Made by a program: the position numbers and the translations under genes
Notes under the pieces: generated by a model
Told to the model about the DNA's origin: nothing
Seen by the model: only the letters and a program-made list of their open reading frames with translations
Databases searched by the model: none
Shown here: in pieces, positions 1-8,806 of the stretch
How the letters are laid out: each line of letters begins with the position of its first letter
How positions within the stretch are numbered: position 1 is the first letter of the stretch
Assembly: GCF_008329945.1 (NCBI RefSeq)
Contig: NZ_CP035807.1
Span: 1,984,001 to 2,048,000, forward strand
Length of the DNA stretch: 64,000 nucleotides
DNA from: Thiospirochaeta perfilievii
Lineage (GTDB): Bacteria; Spirochaetota; Spirochaetia; DSM-2461
Reading direction: 5' to 3'

Positions 1-675
1 TTAAGGGAGACTAAACTTTTAGAAGATATAAAATTTGTCCGTGGGGACTTTTTTGCACCAACTCATCTACTAAGAGCTAATATTAAGGATGCAAGAAAGG
101 TAATTGTATTAGCTGATACTCTAATGAATACATCATTTTCTGAGATCGATTCAAAAACTATTATGACAGTTATGACTATAAAATCCATATCTCGTGATAC
201 TTATGTCTGTGCAGAGTTGTTAGATAAAAAGTATGAGGGTAATCTAAAACAAGCTTCATGTGATGAAATTTTACTTAGTAGAGAGATGGCTAAAAATATA
301 ATTGCCAATGCAACAATGTCCCAGGGTATGTCCCATATATTAAATGAGTTATTAAGTGGTACGGAGTCTATATTAAAAACAATGGAGATCCCTGGAAAGT
401 TTATTGGTAGGGAGTATGTAGAATTTTTAAAAGATGTTGGGAAGACCGGTTTAGTTGTTCTAGGTATTCTTGAAAATGCAGTACCTGTGAATATAATGAA
501 AATGGAGGCATTAAGAGAGGCTCAGAAAACTACAGACATTTCAAGGTTAGTTCAAAACCTTCAGGATGTTAAAGGAATGAGTGTAAACAATCCTTACTTT
601 GCACCCTCTAAGGATTACATTATCAAAAATTACTCTATGGCAATAGTTTTAGAGAGGTTAAATGGAAATGAATAA
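1..675 (+). CDS. RCK/TrkA-N domain of a potassium channel protein (5' end outside window)
   Basis: The reading frame is open from base 1, so only the last 224 residues are visible. The visible part begins inside a Rossmann-type RCK/TrkA-N domain (KVIVLADTL, then DSKTIMTVMTIKSIS and YVCAELLD), followed by the CDEILLSREMAKNIIA segment typical of RCK domains attached to bacterial K+ channels. The membrane pore segments must lie upstream of the window. RCK domains gate K+ channels by binding ligands such as Ca2+ or nucleotides. The 3' end overlaps the next gene, a cyclic-nucleotide-binding protein, by 14 bases, so the two are probably translated together. It could instead be a Trk-type regulator, but the helical region after the Rossmann core fits a channel better. 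Confidence 0.75.
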   Translation, partial: LRETKLLEDIKFVRGDFFAPTHLLRANIKDARKVIVLADTLMNTSFSEIDSKTIMTVMTIKSISRDTYVCAELLDKKYEGNLKQASCDEILLSREMAKNIIANATMSQGMSHILNELLSGTESILKTMEIPGKFIGREYVEFLKDVGKTGLVVLGILENAVPVNIMKMEALREAQKTTDISRLVQNLQDVKGMSVNNPYFAPSKDYIIKNYSMAIVLERLNGNE

Positions 676-1180
676 TAGTGAAGAGAAAAACCAAGAAAGA
701 TTAAAAAAACTATCTCAAATACCTCTTTTTAGCTCCTTTGCTGATAATAGAGAGTCTTTAATGAAACTAAATGAAATCTGTTCTCTTAAGGAGTTTGATA
801 AGGATGTTATTGTTATTTCCGAAGGTGATACCGGGGATGATATGTTCATTATGTTTGATGGTATTGTTGAGATTAGGAAAAATACTAGAAGTGGTGATGA
901 GTATACTGTTGTTGAGTTAAAAGCTGAATTTAATGTTTTTTTTGGAGAGCTTGCTATTGTTAGTGAAGGTGAAAGGTCTGCGACTGTTATTACAAAAAGC
1001 AAGTGTAAATTCCTTGTTATTACTAAAAAGGATTTTGAGGACTTTTGTGAAGAGCATCCAACAATTGGTCTGCATATTACTAGGGAGATTTTAAAAACAG
1101 TTGCAGAGAGATTAAGAAAGACTAATGATGATATGCTTACAATCTTTGACGCTTTAATGAATGAAATAAAGAACTCGTAG
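662..1180 (+). CDS. Stand-alone cyclic nucleotide-binding domain protein
   Basis: A 172-residue protein that is essentially one cNMP-binding beta-barrel. Residues about 15-140 carry the fold, with an intact phosphate-binding cassette (FFGELAIVSEGERSATV), including the Glu and the Arg-Ser-Ala that bind cAMP or cGMP in this family. There is no helix-turn-helix, so it is not a CRP-type transcription factor. It starts inside the upstream potassium-channel gene; a second ATG six bases later is possible. Because cyclic-nucleotide-gated K+ channels exist in spirochaetes (SthK), a separate-chain regulatory subunit for the neighbouring channel is a reasonable inference, not a demonstrated function. 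Confidence 0.85.
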   Translation: MEMNNSEEKNQERLKKLSQIPLFSSFADNRESLMKLNEICSLKEFDKDVIVISEGDTGDDMFIMFDGIVEIRKNTRSGDEYTVVELKAEFNVFFGELAIVSEGERSATVITKSKCKFLVITKKDFEDFCEEHPTIGLHITREILKTVAERLRKTNDDMLTIFDALMNEIKNS

Positions 1181-1229
1181 CATATTCGTAAATAAATAAA
1201 TATTAGTATTATCATAGTAAAATATGAAT

Positions 1230-1257
1230 TTAACTGTATGAAAAAGTATACAGTTAA
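1230..1257. repeat. 10-bp perfect inverted repeat upstream of the sigma-54 promoter
   Basis: TTAACTGTAT and ATACAGTTAA are separated by eight bases. There is no T tract after it on either strand, so it is a poor intrinsic terminator. It lies about 50 bases upstream of the -24 element of the sigma-54 promoter and could be an activator site or an mRNA 3'-end hairpin. Confidence 0.5.
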
Positions 1258-1303
1258 GGACAAAACCTCCTTATCTTTACTTAATAGACCCTCTGTTTTA
1301 ACG

Positions 1304-1320
1304 TTGGCACGTATATTGCT
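1304..1320 (+). promoter_or_regulatory. Sigma-54 (RpoN) -24/-12 promoter
   Basis: The sequence TTGGCACGTATATTGCT matches the RpoN consensus YTGGCACG-N4-TTGCW at every defined position, with ten bases between the GG and GC dinucleotides. The predicted transcription start is near 1331. That makes the ATG at 1332 essentially the first transcribed base and favours the ATG at 1374 for the gene downstream. An enhancer-binding activator would be required; none is encoded nearby. Confidence 0.8.
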
Positions 1321-1373
1321 TTATCAGAAGTATGAATGAAAGTAGAAATTTAATAAGACAAAATTATAATCCT

Positions 1374-1931
1374 ATGGAAAAAGAGGTAATTAGAAAGGGT
1401 ATACATATGACTATAGCCTTTATTCCATCCTTAGCCTTATTTAGCAGAAGTTTAACTATTACTCTGTTACTACTTGGAACAGTCTTCTATTTAATTAGCG
1501 AAATATTTAGAGTTAATAATAAAGAATTTATAGGTTTTGTAACCTCAATATCAGAAATTGCCTCTAGAGAAAGGGATAAAGGTATAACTTTAGGTCCCGT
1601 AACCCTTGCTGTTGGGTCATTATTAGTACTTTCACTATTTACTCCTGTTGCAGCAGCCTGTGGGATTTACGCTCTAGCATTTGGAGATGGGCTATCTAGT
1701 GTAACAGGTAAGTTGTGGGGATATAAAAAAATTCCATTTACCCAAGGGAAATCCTATGTTGGGTTTTTTACATGTTTTACAATGATATTATCAACAACTT
1801 ACGGTGTAACAGGATTATTAAATAAATCACTTCTTGCTGCAGTTGCAGGGGCTATTACAGAGCTTATACCTATAAAAGATATAGATAATTTGCTTATACC
1901 TATTGTTGTAGCATTAGCAGTAGTACTTTAA
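1374..1931 (+). CDS. Phytol/dolichol/diacylglycerol kinase-like (SEC59/DGK1/VTE5 family) membrane protein
   Basis: A 185-residue integral membrane protein. The central segment FGDGLSSVTGKLWG with IPFTQGKS just after it matches the CTP-dependent polyprenol/phytol/diacylglycerol kinase family, often annotated as phosphatidate cytidylyltransferase. The N-terminal EVIRKGIHMTIAFIP is also family-typical. These enzymes phosphorylate a lipid alcohol at the cytoplasmic membrane; the substrate here cannot be read from sequence. I prefer the ATG at 1374 because the conserved region begins there and the sigma-54 promoter would start transcription at about 1331; an upstream in-frame ATG at 1332 would add 14 residues. 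The stop codon shares TTAA with the convergent gene. Confidence 0.75.
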   Translation: MEKEVIRKGIHMTIAFIPSLALFSRSLTITLLLLGTVFYLISEIFRVNNKEFIGFVTSISEIASRERDKGITLGPVTLAVGSLLVLSLFTPVAAACGIYALAFGDGLSSVTGKLWGYKKIPFTQGKSYVGFFTCFTMILSTTYGVTGLLNKSLLAAVAGAITELIPIKDIDNLLIPIVVALAVVL

Positions 1932-2674
1932 CCCCAAAGAGTTATTGTATGCATACTTGTCATAAACATAATTGCTCCACATATTAGTAATAATACTATT
2001 GCAATACCAAACATTATACTTAATGAAATAAAAGTTAAAACTAGGCATGTCGAAAGCATAAATGTTGCTATTCCTAAGTATAAATAATCTCTATTCTTAG
2101 AATCAAAACCACTTTTTATTAGTGTTATAAAAGTAATTAAAACTATGGCAACTGTAATTGCTTGTTCCTCTGTTCTAAAAATAATCATTGGTAGAAGGGT
2201 GTTCTCAATAACTCCTGTATTAAAGTGAATCATTGTTGCTAAAACTGCGGATGTTAAGATGGATAATAAAACCCAGCTACCAACCTTCTGTTTCTTTATA
2301 CTATAAGAGAAGAGGGATGCTCCTAGGAGTGATAGTAGACCAAGATATTTAAGAAATATGGAAATTCTTCCTAAAAGTATAATTATAGCGTATGTTTCAA
2401 AGTTTATAGTTAGGTCCAGGACTCTAATCCCTTGGAGAGAAAATGAAGTTAAAAAGATAACAAATAGGATTATTTCCGATGGTAAGCTCTTTTTAAAATA
2501 TAGATATATAAATAGTGTTATTATTCCAGAAACAATAGAGTTAGTTAGAAGTAAATATAGGCTGGGGATTCTTATTAAAGGGTTTAGATAAAATATAAAA
2601 ATTAATAGTATAGTTATTAATATATTTATTGTTGTGGAAATACCAAGTATTAGATTTTTTATTTTTAATGTCAT
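1928..2674 (-). CDS. Polytopic membrane protein of unknown function
   Basis: A 248-residue, very hydrophobic protein with about seven or eight predicted membrane helices separated by short charged loops (for example YFKKSLPS and SIKKQKVGS). The layout recalls a seven-helix sensor-type membrane module without an attached output domain, but I recognise no family motif. Its stop overlaps that of the convergent kinase-like gene by four bases. It is a single-gene unit divergent from the DUF2259 gene. A TATAAT lies 12 bases before its ATG and no Shine-Dalgarno sequence is visible, implying a very short leader. Confidence 0.7.
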   Translation of the reverse strand: MTLKIKNLILGISTTINILITILLIFIFYLNPLIRIPSLYLLLTNSIVSGIITLFIYLYFKKSLPSEIILFVIFLTSFSLQGIRVLDLTINFETYAIIILLGRISIFLKYLGLLSLLGASLFSYSIKKQKVGSWVLLSILTSAVLATMIHFNTGVIENTLLPMIIFRTEEQAITVAIVLITFITLIKSGFDSKNRDYLYLGIATFMLSTCLVLTFISLSIMFGIAIVLLLICGAIMFMTSMHTITLWG

Positions 2675-2771
2675 AGCTAATTAAACATTATATTGAAAGA
2701 AACGTCAAAAAAAATGAAAAATAATTTTATGAAATTTGTATTTTGTTCGATATTGATGTTAAGGAGTTATT

Positions 2772-3458
2772 ATGAAAAAACTTTCTATTATTATATTAAT
2801 TATAAATTTATCTACTTTTATGTTTGCTGGGGATGTATCTACTTTTATGAATCTTGGATTCTCTCCTGATGGCAAGTACTTCTTGTTTGGGGAGTATGGA
2901 ATAGTTTCTGACTATCAAAAAGCTTATTCTAACATGTGGTTAGTAGATGTTAAAAAGAACTCATTTGTAAGTGGTGGAGTTTTCTCTGGAGAGTATAAAA
3001 CAGTTATAGAACCAGGAGAATCAGCTATTGGTGGTTTATTAAAACTACTAAATGAAGCCCAAAAAAAAGTAGAAGCATATAAGATCGATTTTCTAGAACA
3101 GGGAAGACCACTATATGTAAGAATAAATGATGATAATAATGTTGATAAGTTAAAATTTCGGGACTTTGTAACAGGTTTAGAGTATGAGTTTGTAATGGAT
3201 AAGAAGATTAGGGAGCAGGGTAGTAACAAGTACTCTTCCTTTGGAATATCCTTAAAAACAACAGATAAGTCTGGAAAAGTTAAAAGCTATAAACTTGGAA
3301 ACCCTGCATACGAGAGAAAGAGTGTAATTGATTATAAAATAGAGAGAATCCTGCACAGCTCTACAGGTGATAATATTGTAGTCGTTTTGTCTAAATATAT
3401 TTTAGATGGAGAAAATACTATAATTCGTTATATGGTTGAAACTATTAGCTTAAAATAG
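2772..3458 (+). CDS. DUF2259 predicted secreted protein
   Basis: A 228-residue protein with a signal peptide (KKLSIIILIINLSTFMFAG, cleavage probably near residue 20). The mature start resembles DUF2259 proteins, which are typical of spirochaetes: NLGFSPDGKYFLFGEYG, a WLVDV motif and later basic beta-rich segments. The role is unknown; the first motif resembles a WD40/PD40-like beta strand. A good ribosome-binding site (AAGGAG) precedes the ATG. It is followed by a separate small gene for a putative outer-membrane protein with its own promoter-like box. Confidence 0.8.
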   Translation: MKKLSIIILIINLSTFMFAGDVSTFMNLGFSPDGKYFLFGEYGIVSDYQKAYSNMWLVDVKKNSFVSGGVFSGEYKTVIEPGESAIGGLLKLLNEAQKKVEAYKIDFLEQGRPLYVRINDDNNVDKLKFRDFVTGLEYEFVMDKKIREQGSNKYSSFGISLKTTDKSGKVKSYKLGNPAYERKSVIDYKIERILHSSTGDNIVVVLSKYILDGENTIIRYMVETISLK

Positions 3459-3468
3459 TAATAGCTAA

Positions 3469-3474
3469 TATAAT
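3469..3474 (+). promoter_or_regulatory. TATAAT -10 box six bases before the start codon (leaderless mRNA predicted)
   Basis: TATAAT is followed by six bases and then the ATG at 3481, so transcription would begin at the A of the start codon. No Shine-Dalgarno sequence is present. One of about a dozen such arrangements in the window. Confidence 0.5.
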
Positions 3475-3480
3475 AAGGGT

Positions 3481-4080
3481 ATGAGAGTTAAATTCCTTGT
3501 AATACTTTATATATTTTTAATTTTAAGTAAAAGCTTCTCTTATGAAATAGGAGGAGCAATGTCTTTAGACTATTTTAATAATCCTGTTATTGATAGTGCA
3601 CCCTCCCCAATACAACAACAACCTCAATTTATTCACAATTTAAATATTGGTATTTTTACCCTCCATAGTGGCATAGGTATCGTAGAGGCAAACTATGAAT
3701 TCCAAAGTAACGGATTTCCTGTTTTCAACGATATGTACTCAGGCTTTTACACTCTTGAATTTGATCTATATACACTTCCTGGGCTATCTTTTAAGTTAAA
3801 TGATAAAGTTACCCTAGGTGCCCTAGTTGGTGGTGGATTTAGGCTTCCTGTGCTTGTTAAGGAGGATTCTGATGCTGGAGATGGTGTTAATAATGCATTT
3901 TCATGGTTTTATTCTGAGTATCGCTATCTATTTTGGAGTGCAACTATCTTTTCTAAAATCAAACTTCCATTAAGTGACAATACAAAACTCTATTTAGATT
4001 TCCACTATCGGGATTTTATTTTTAGGGATAACCAGTGGATAATAGGTGCCACAGTAGGATTACTGTGGCAGTTTAATTAA
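3481..4080 (+). CDS. Putative outer-membrane beta-barrel protein with signal peptide
   Basis: A 199-residue protein with an N-terminal signal peptide (FLVILYIFLILSKSFSYE). It then shows alternating amphipathic strands rich in Tyr, Phe and Gly and a C-terminal strand ending in aromatic/aliphatic residues (GATVGLLWQFN), the pattern of a small outer-membrane beta-barrel. No family is recognised. Its start codon lies six bases after a TATAAT, predicting a leaderless message. Its stop overlaps the convergent symporter gene by four bases (TTAA). Confidence 0.6.
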   Translation: MRVKFLVILYIFLILSKSFSYEIGGAMSLDYFNNPVIDSAPSPIQQQPQFIHNLNIGIFTLHSGIGIVEANYEFQSNGFPVFNDMYSGFYTLEFDLYTLPGLSFKLNDKVTLGALVGGGFRLPVLVKEDSDAGDGVNNAFSWFYSEYRYLFWSATIFSKIKLPLSDNTKLYLDFHYRDFIFRDNQWIIGATVGLLWQFN

Positions 4081-5294
4081 ACCCTTTTATCAGGATCCAT
4101 TATAGTATTGATAATTATAATAGTCGCTGCGTTTAACAGTGTTGAAACAGAGGCTAATATTGGAAATGATGGGGATAAGATAATAAAACTATCCTCTATA
4201 CCACCGTAACCATATAGTGCACAGAGTAAAAATAGGGATGCTATACTACTACCCACCATTTTTGTTGGTAAGCAAAAAGAGATAAGAAATGACATTACTC
4301 CAACCCATAATATCTGTGTCGCAGTTATTTCTAAACTGGAATAAGACTTAAGTATTACTATAAAGGTAATTACTGAAACTAGCGCTGTACCAGCTTTTGA
4401 GAATAGGGTTAAAAGTGGAATATTGTAACCAGAGTACTCTCTTTTTATTTTAAACTCTCTCTTTTGAGTTAAAATTACAGCCCCACTACTAAAGAATTGA
4501 TCACCAGTAATAATAGTTGAAATAAGTGTTGGTATCTCTAGAAACATAAATTTAAATGGATTCTTCTTCCCTGATACAAAGTAAAATATTAGTGGATATA
4601 TTACAAATAAAACAATAAATGTAATAGTTCCTAACATTATTGTTAGCGGTAAAAAGATAGTGATATCAAGTATGTTTTTTATCTGTATCACATAGGCTGC
4701 AGTAAGGATTGCTACCCAGATATATGATATTTTGAAAAAATATTCATTTATTTTAAAAAATAGCCTAGAAAGTGAGTCTACAAGGTTAAATGTTGGCTCG
4801 ATCTCCTCTCTTGTTGTTATAGTAAAAAAAACACCTAATATTATTGCCAGAACAAAAAATGGTATGAATTGGTTGTTTTCACCATCAAAATTTCCTTGAA
4901 AAATTGAAAAAATATTTCCAGGGAATGATTGATTTAATAACTCTTGAAAACTTGGAACACTTACGCTCTGTATACCATCGATAACAACAGGAATTTGACC
5001 TGGAGAGAATAGTAATGAAGAGGTTATACCTACTATTACTAATAAAAGAGCAAAAATAGCTGATAGAGCTAGTAGTTTAAAGCTGTTTTTTACTAAGAGT
5101 TTATCCCTTTGTAGCTGAGTAACAGATACAATAAGTGAAAAAAACATTAAGGGAAGAACGATATATCTTCCTATCAATAGTAGGTTGGTAGAAAGGCCTG
5201 TTATAAAAGTTAGTATTAGATTATCGGCAGGTAATAAAACAGCTATTAAAGCTCCTAGGACGGCACCTACCAATACCTGGACTGAAGTTTTCAT
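4077..5294 (-). CDS. Dicarboxylate/amino acid:cation symporter (DAACS/SDF family)
   Basis: A 405-residue transporter of the GltP/GltT/DctA type, which imports glutamate, aspartate or C4-dicarboxylates with Na+ or H+. It has about eight membrane helices, the N-terminal VLVGAVLGALIAVLLP typical of the family, and a C-terminal half with TIITGDQFFSSGAVIL and FCLPTKMVGSSIASLF in place of the usual re-entrant loop signatures. The divergence of the substrate-binding loops makes the substrate uncertain. A strong ribosome-binding site (AAGGAG) precedes the ATG. It is divergent from nadE, and its stop overlaps that of the preceding convergent gene. Confidence 0.85.
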   Translation of the reverse strand: MKTSVQVLVGAVLGALIAVLLPADNLILTFITGLSTNLLLIGRYIVLPLMFFSLIVSVTQLQRDKLLVKNSFKLLALSAIFALLLVIVGITSSLLFSPGQIPVVIDGIQSVSVPSFQELLNQSFPGNIFSIFQGNFDGENNQFIPFFVLAIILGVFFTITTREEIEPTFNLVDSLSRLFFKINEYFFKISYIWVAILTAAYVIQIKNILDITIFLPLTIMLGTITFIVLFVIYPLIFYFVSGKKNPFKFMFLEIPTLISTIITGDQFFSSGAVILTQKREFKIKREYSGYNIPLLTLFSKAGTALVSVITFIVILKSYSSLEITATQILWVGVMSFLISFCLPTKMVGSSIASLFLLCALYGYGGIEDSFIILSPSFPILASVSTLLNAATIIIINTIMDPDKRV

Positions 5295-5373
5295 TAATTT
5301 CTCCTTTTAAAATCTAAGATTATCATATTATTTTTTTATTTGATATAGTATATTTTTACAATAAGGAGTTGGT

Positions 5374-7014
5374 ATGAAAATAGCGGCAGGTCAGATAAAT
5401 CCAAAAATTGGAGACTTTAAAAATAATGCCCTTAATATATTAGAAGAGTCAATTAAGGCGTATAAGCTTGGTGTTGATCTTATTGTTTTTCCAGAGATGT
5501 CTATAAGTGGTTATCCCCCAATGGATTTAGTTAACTATGACTCTTTTGTTAATAAAAATATTCAGTCATTAAAATGGCTCCAGGACAATCTAACTGCTGA
5601 TATTGCTATTTGTGTTGGCTATGTCGATTTTAATAGTAAATTACAGGGGAAAAGATTAGTTAATCGAGCTGTTATAATACACAACAATAAAGTAATATAT
5701 TCCCAGGATAAGACACTTCTTCCTACCTATGATGTTTTTGATGAGGCGAGATATTTTGAACCAGGTACAGTTAGAACCTTTTTTGAGTTTAGAGGTAAAA
5801 AAATTGGCTTAGCAATTTGTGAAGATATTTGGTGGAATCATGGAGAGTTTAGTGATAAAGAGTACCCTGAAAATCCTGTAGATGATATTTTGTCCCATAA
5901 TCCAGACTTAATAATTGTTCCATCAGCTTCTCCATTTTATTCTGGTAAGACAATTACTCGAATGGAGATTGTAAAAGATATATCTTCTAAGGGCAGATGC
6001 TCTGTTTTATATTCAAATATGATTGGTGCAAATGATAACTTAATTTTTGATGGAAACTCTTTTGTTGTAAATAGTGATTCAGAAGTTATTGCTGTAGCTA
6101 AGGGTTTTGAAGAAGATTTAATGGTTGTTGATTTAGATTCAAAACTTACCATACCTGAACCTAAGTACGAAAAGTACTTTGAAATAGAGAGTGCACTCTC
6201 CTTAGGTATAAAAGAGTATGTTAGAAAGTGTGGTTTATCAAGTGTAATTATTGGATCATCTGGAGGGATAGACTCTGCTCTAGTTGCTGTACTTGCTGTT
6301 AAAGCCCTGGGAAAGGATAATGTTAAAACCTTTGCAATGCCCTCTAGGTACTCCTCCGAGGGTAGTAGGATTGATGCAAAACAGTTGGCAGAAAACTTAG
6401 GTATTACCTACGATGAGTTAGTTATAGAGCCAATGTTTGATTCATTTTTAGATACATTAAGTCCATATTTTAGTGGTACTGAACCTAATGTTGCAGAGGA
6501 GAATATCCAAGCTAGAATTAGGGGAACCTTGTTAATGGCGTACTCAAATAAGTTTGGTGGGATGGTTTTAACCACTGGTAATAAGTCAGAACTAGCAACA
6601 GGTTATTGTACTCTATATGGAGATATGGCTGGAGGTCTTTCTGTTATTGGTGATCTTTTTAAGACGGAAGTTTTTGAACTATGTTACTATATAAATAGAT
6701 CTAATGAGATAATACCTAAAAATATTTTGGAGAAACCACCAAGTGCAGAGTTACGGCCGGATCAGAAGGATGAGGACACTCTTCCTCCCTATGATATTTT
6801 AGATGGAATCCTAGAGTTATATATTGTTCATAATAAATCCTTGGAAGATATAGTAACAGAAGGTTATGATTTTGAAACTGTAAAGTTTGTTCTTAACTTA
6901 ACAGCAAGGGTTGAATTTAAGCGGAACCAGGTTCCCCCAGTATTAAAAGTTTCTAAAAAGGCTTTTGGTAATGGTAGAAGAATTCCTATTGCAAGAAGTT
7001 TAACAGAGGTATAA
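5374..7014 (+). CDS. nadE: Glutamine-dependent NAD+ synthetase
   Basis: A 546-residue, two-domain enzyme that amidates deamido-NAD+ to NAD+ using ammonia from glutamine. The N-terminal nitrilase-like glutaminase domain (1-260) shows the catalytic triad context: Glu in VFPEMSISGYPP, Lys in DKTLLPTYDVFDE, Cys in IGLAICEDIWW. The C-terminal synthetase domain has the pyrophosphatase P-loop SSGGIDSALVAV and the conserved LTTGNKSELATGY. Length is normal for the bacterial glutamine-dependent form. AAGGAG precedes the start, and the gene ends at a bidirectional terminator shared with argS. Confidence 0.96.
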   Translation: MKIAAGQINPKIGDFKNNALNILEESIKAYKLGVDLIVFPEMSISGYPPMDLVNYDSFVNKNIQSLKWLQDNLTADIAICVGYVDFNSKLQGKRLVNRAVIIHNNKVIYSQDKTLLPTYDVFDEARYFEPGTVRTFFEFRGKKIGLAICEDIWWNHGEFSDKEYPENPVDDILSHNPDLIIVPSASPFYSGKTITRMEIVKDISSKGRCSVLYSNMIGANDNLIFDGNSFVVNSDSEVIAVAKGFEEDLMVVDLDSKLTIPEPKYEKYFEIESALSLGIKEYVRKCGLSSVIIGSSGGIDSALVAVLAVKALGKDNVKTFAMPSRYSSEGSRIDAKQLAENLGITYDELVIEPMFDSFLDTLSPYFSGTEPNVAEENIQARIRGTLLMAYSNKFGGMVLTTGNKSELATGYCTLYGDMAGGLSVIGDLFKTEVFELCYYINRSNEIIPKNILEKPPSAELRPDQKDEDTLPPYDILDGILELYIVHNKSLEDIVTEGYDFETVKFVLNLTARVEFKRNQVPPVLKVSKKAFGNGRRIPIARSLTEV

Positions 7015-7019
7015 AAAAA

Positions 7020-7054
7020 GGCTGTTGAAAGTCATAATGACTTTTGCAACAGCC
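7020..7054. terminator. Bidirectional intrinsic terminator between nadE and argS
   Basis: A long hairpin, GGCTGTTG...CAACAGCC with an inner AAAGTCA/TGACTTT arm, is flanked by an A run on the left and T-rich sequence on the right, so it can stop transcription from both convergent genes. Its outer arms recur in the terminator at 16146-16177. Confidence 0.9.
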
Positions 7055-7062
7055 CCTTTTAT

Positions 7063-8772
7063 TTACATTCGATCTAAAACTTCTATTCCTAAAAGGTCTA
7101 GTCCAGATTTAATTGTTAATGCTACCTTATGAATCAAGAGTAGTCTTGATTGTTTTTCACTCTCTTCAGATTTGATAATGTTTATTGCATTATAGAATGT
7201 ATTAAATAGCTGAGCTAGCTCATATACATAATCTGCAATAACATTTGGCTTGCAACTCTCTGCAGCCTTATCAATTACACTGTGAAACTTTGTTAGTTGT
7301 AGTATAATCTTATTCTCAATTTCGGACTCAAATATTAAGTTATCCACTTTTTGATTTGTATCGAATTCTGTCTTTCTTAATATGGATTGAATTCTAGCAT
7401 ATACATATTGTAGATAAGGTGATGTATTTCCTTCAAAGCTTAGGTTTTTATCCCAATCAAATACTATGGTGCTACTTCTATTTTGACTTAGGTCAGAGTA
7501 TTTAACAGCACCTATTCCTACAACCCGTGCAATCTCTTTTTTCTCCTCTGTGGAAAGTTCTGGGTTTTTCTCCTCTACAATTTTTAGTGCTCGACTCTCT
7601 GCTTCATCTAATAGGGTTTCAAGTCGAATAACATTACCTTTTCTACTACTAAAATGACTGTCTGCGAATTTCATTAATCCAAAAGTTACATGTATATTGT
7701 TTACATCCCAACCTAACATCTCAGATACTCTGAAAAATTGTTTAAAATGATCAGCTTGTCTATCATCTGTTACATATATCAACTTATTAAGATCATAGGA
7801 TTCTCTTTTCTTTTTTATACAAGCAAGATCCGAAGTTGCATATAGAGTAGCCCCATCTGATTTTCTTATTAAGCAAGGGTGAAGGTGTTCGCTCTCATCA
7901 AATTCGACAATAAGTGCCCCTTGACTCTCCTTAGCTATTCTCTTTTCTTCTAACTCTTTAATTACACTAGGCATTGAGTCTACATAGTAAGACTCCCCCC
8001 AATATGTGTCAAAGGATACATTTAATCTTTTATATAGCTTGTTATACTCAGTTATAGATGTATCTACAAACTCTTTCCAGAGTTTTGTATTAATTTCATC
8101 ACCATCTTGTAGTTTCTTAAGCTCTTTTCTTGCTTCTGGAAGTAGGGCCTCATTCTGTGCAGACTCCTGTTCAAATTTTACGTAAATTCTTTCTAGTTCT
8201 GCTAATGGATCTGTTTGGTATGCGCTTTTATCTAGCCAGTTATTATAACCTACTATTAATTTACCAAATTGAGTCCCCCAATCACCTAAATGGTTATCAG
8301 CAATGACTTCTCTTTTCATAAATTTATACATTCGCTTTATTGATTCACCAATTATTGTAGATCTTAAGTGGGCAATATGCATTCTTTTTGCAATATTAGG
8401 GGATGAGTAGTCTATTACTGTTACACCCTTTTCCACATTAAGGTCATAATCCCAAGAATTGGGGTTAAAATCTCTTAAGTAGCTATTTATCATGTTTGAC
8501 GATAAAAAGAAGTTTATAAACCCAGGTCCTGCAATATCTGTCTTCTCAATTATACTCTGTGTCTCTATGTTTTCTAGGATTTTTGTTGCAATTTCTCTAG
8601 GGTTTCTGCGGAGTTTTTTTGAGGATACAAGGGCTATATTAGTTTGGAAATGCCCTAATTTTATATCTTTAGTAAATTGAACACTAATATCCTTGTGGTC
8701 AATTTCCCCATTAAAACTCTTGTCTACCGCCTCTATAAGTAGATCTGTTACAACATCTGTTATGATTTTCAT
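7063..8772 (-). CDS. argS: Arginyl-tRNA synthetase
   Basis: A 569-residue class I synthetase that charges tRNA-Arg. It has the N-terminal Add1 domain, a HIGH-type motif read as HIAHLRST, the KMSKS equivalent SSRKGNVI common in ArgRS, and a C-terminal DALR anticodon-binding domain ending in the family-typical LLGIEVLDRM. I place the start at 8772 because AGGAG lies five to six bases upstream and the family N-terminus begins there; an ATG 48 bases further up lacks this support. It lies 34 bases after the receiver-phosphatase gene and is probably the last gene of the DABA operon, ending at the hairpin 7020-7054. Confidence 0.96.
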   Translation of the reverse strand: MKIITDVVTDLLIEAVDKSFNGEIDHKDISVQFTKDIKLGHFQTNIALVSSKKLRRNPREIATKILENIETQSIIEKTDIAGPGFINFFLSSNMINSYLRDFNPNSWDYDLNVEKGVTVIDYSSPNIAKRMHIAHLRSTIIGESIKRMYKFMKREVIADNHLGDWGTQFGKLIVGYNNWLDKSAYQTDPLAELERIYVKFEQESAQNEALLPEARKELKKLQDGDEINTKLWKEFVDTSITEYNKLYKRLNVSFDTYWGESYYVDSMPSVIKELEEKRIAKESQGALIVEFDESEHLHPCLIRKSDGATLYATSDLACIKKKRESYDLNKLIYVTDDRQADHFKQFFRVSEMLGWDVNNIHVTFGLMKFADSHFSSRKGNVIRLETLLDEAESRALKIVEEKNPELSTEEKKEIARVVGIGAVKYSDLSQNRSSTIVFDWDKNLSFEGNTSPYLQYVYARIQSILRKTEFDTNQKVDNLIFESEIENKIILQLTKFHSVIDKAAESCKPNVIADYVYELAQLFNTFYNAINIIKSEESEKQSRLLLIHKVALTIKSGLDLLGIEVLDRM

Positions 8773-8806
8773 AATAACTCCTAATGACCATAATTTACCC
8801 TTTGAG

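Noticed and set aside
715-1263. 182-codon open frame antisense to the cNMP-binding gene
   Set aside because: The sense frame encodes an unmistakable cNMP-binding domain; the antisense product is an unstructured Ser/Ile-rich string with no ribosome-binding site.
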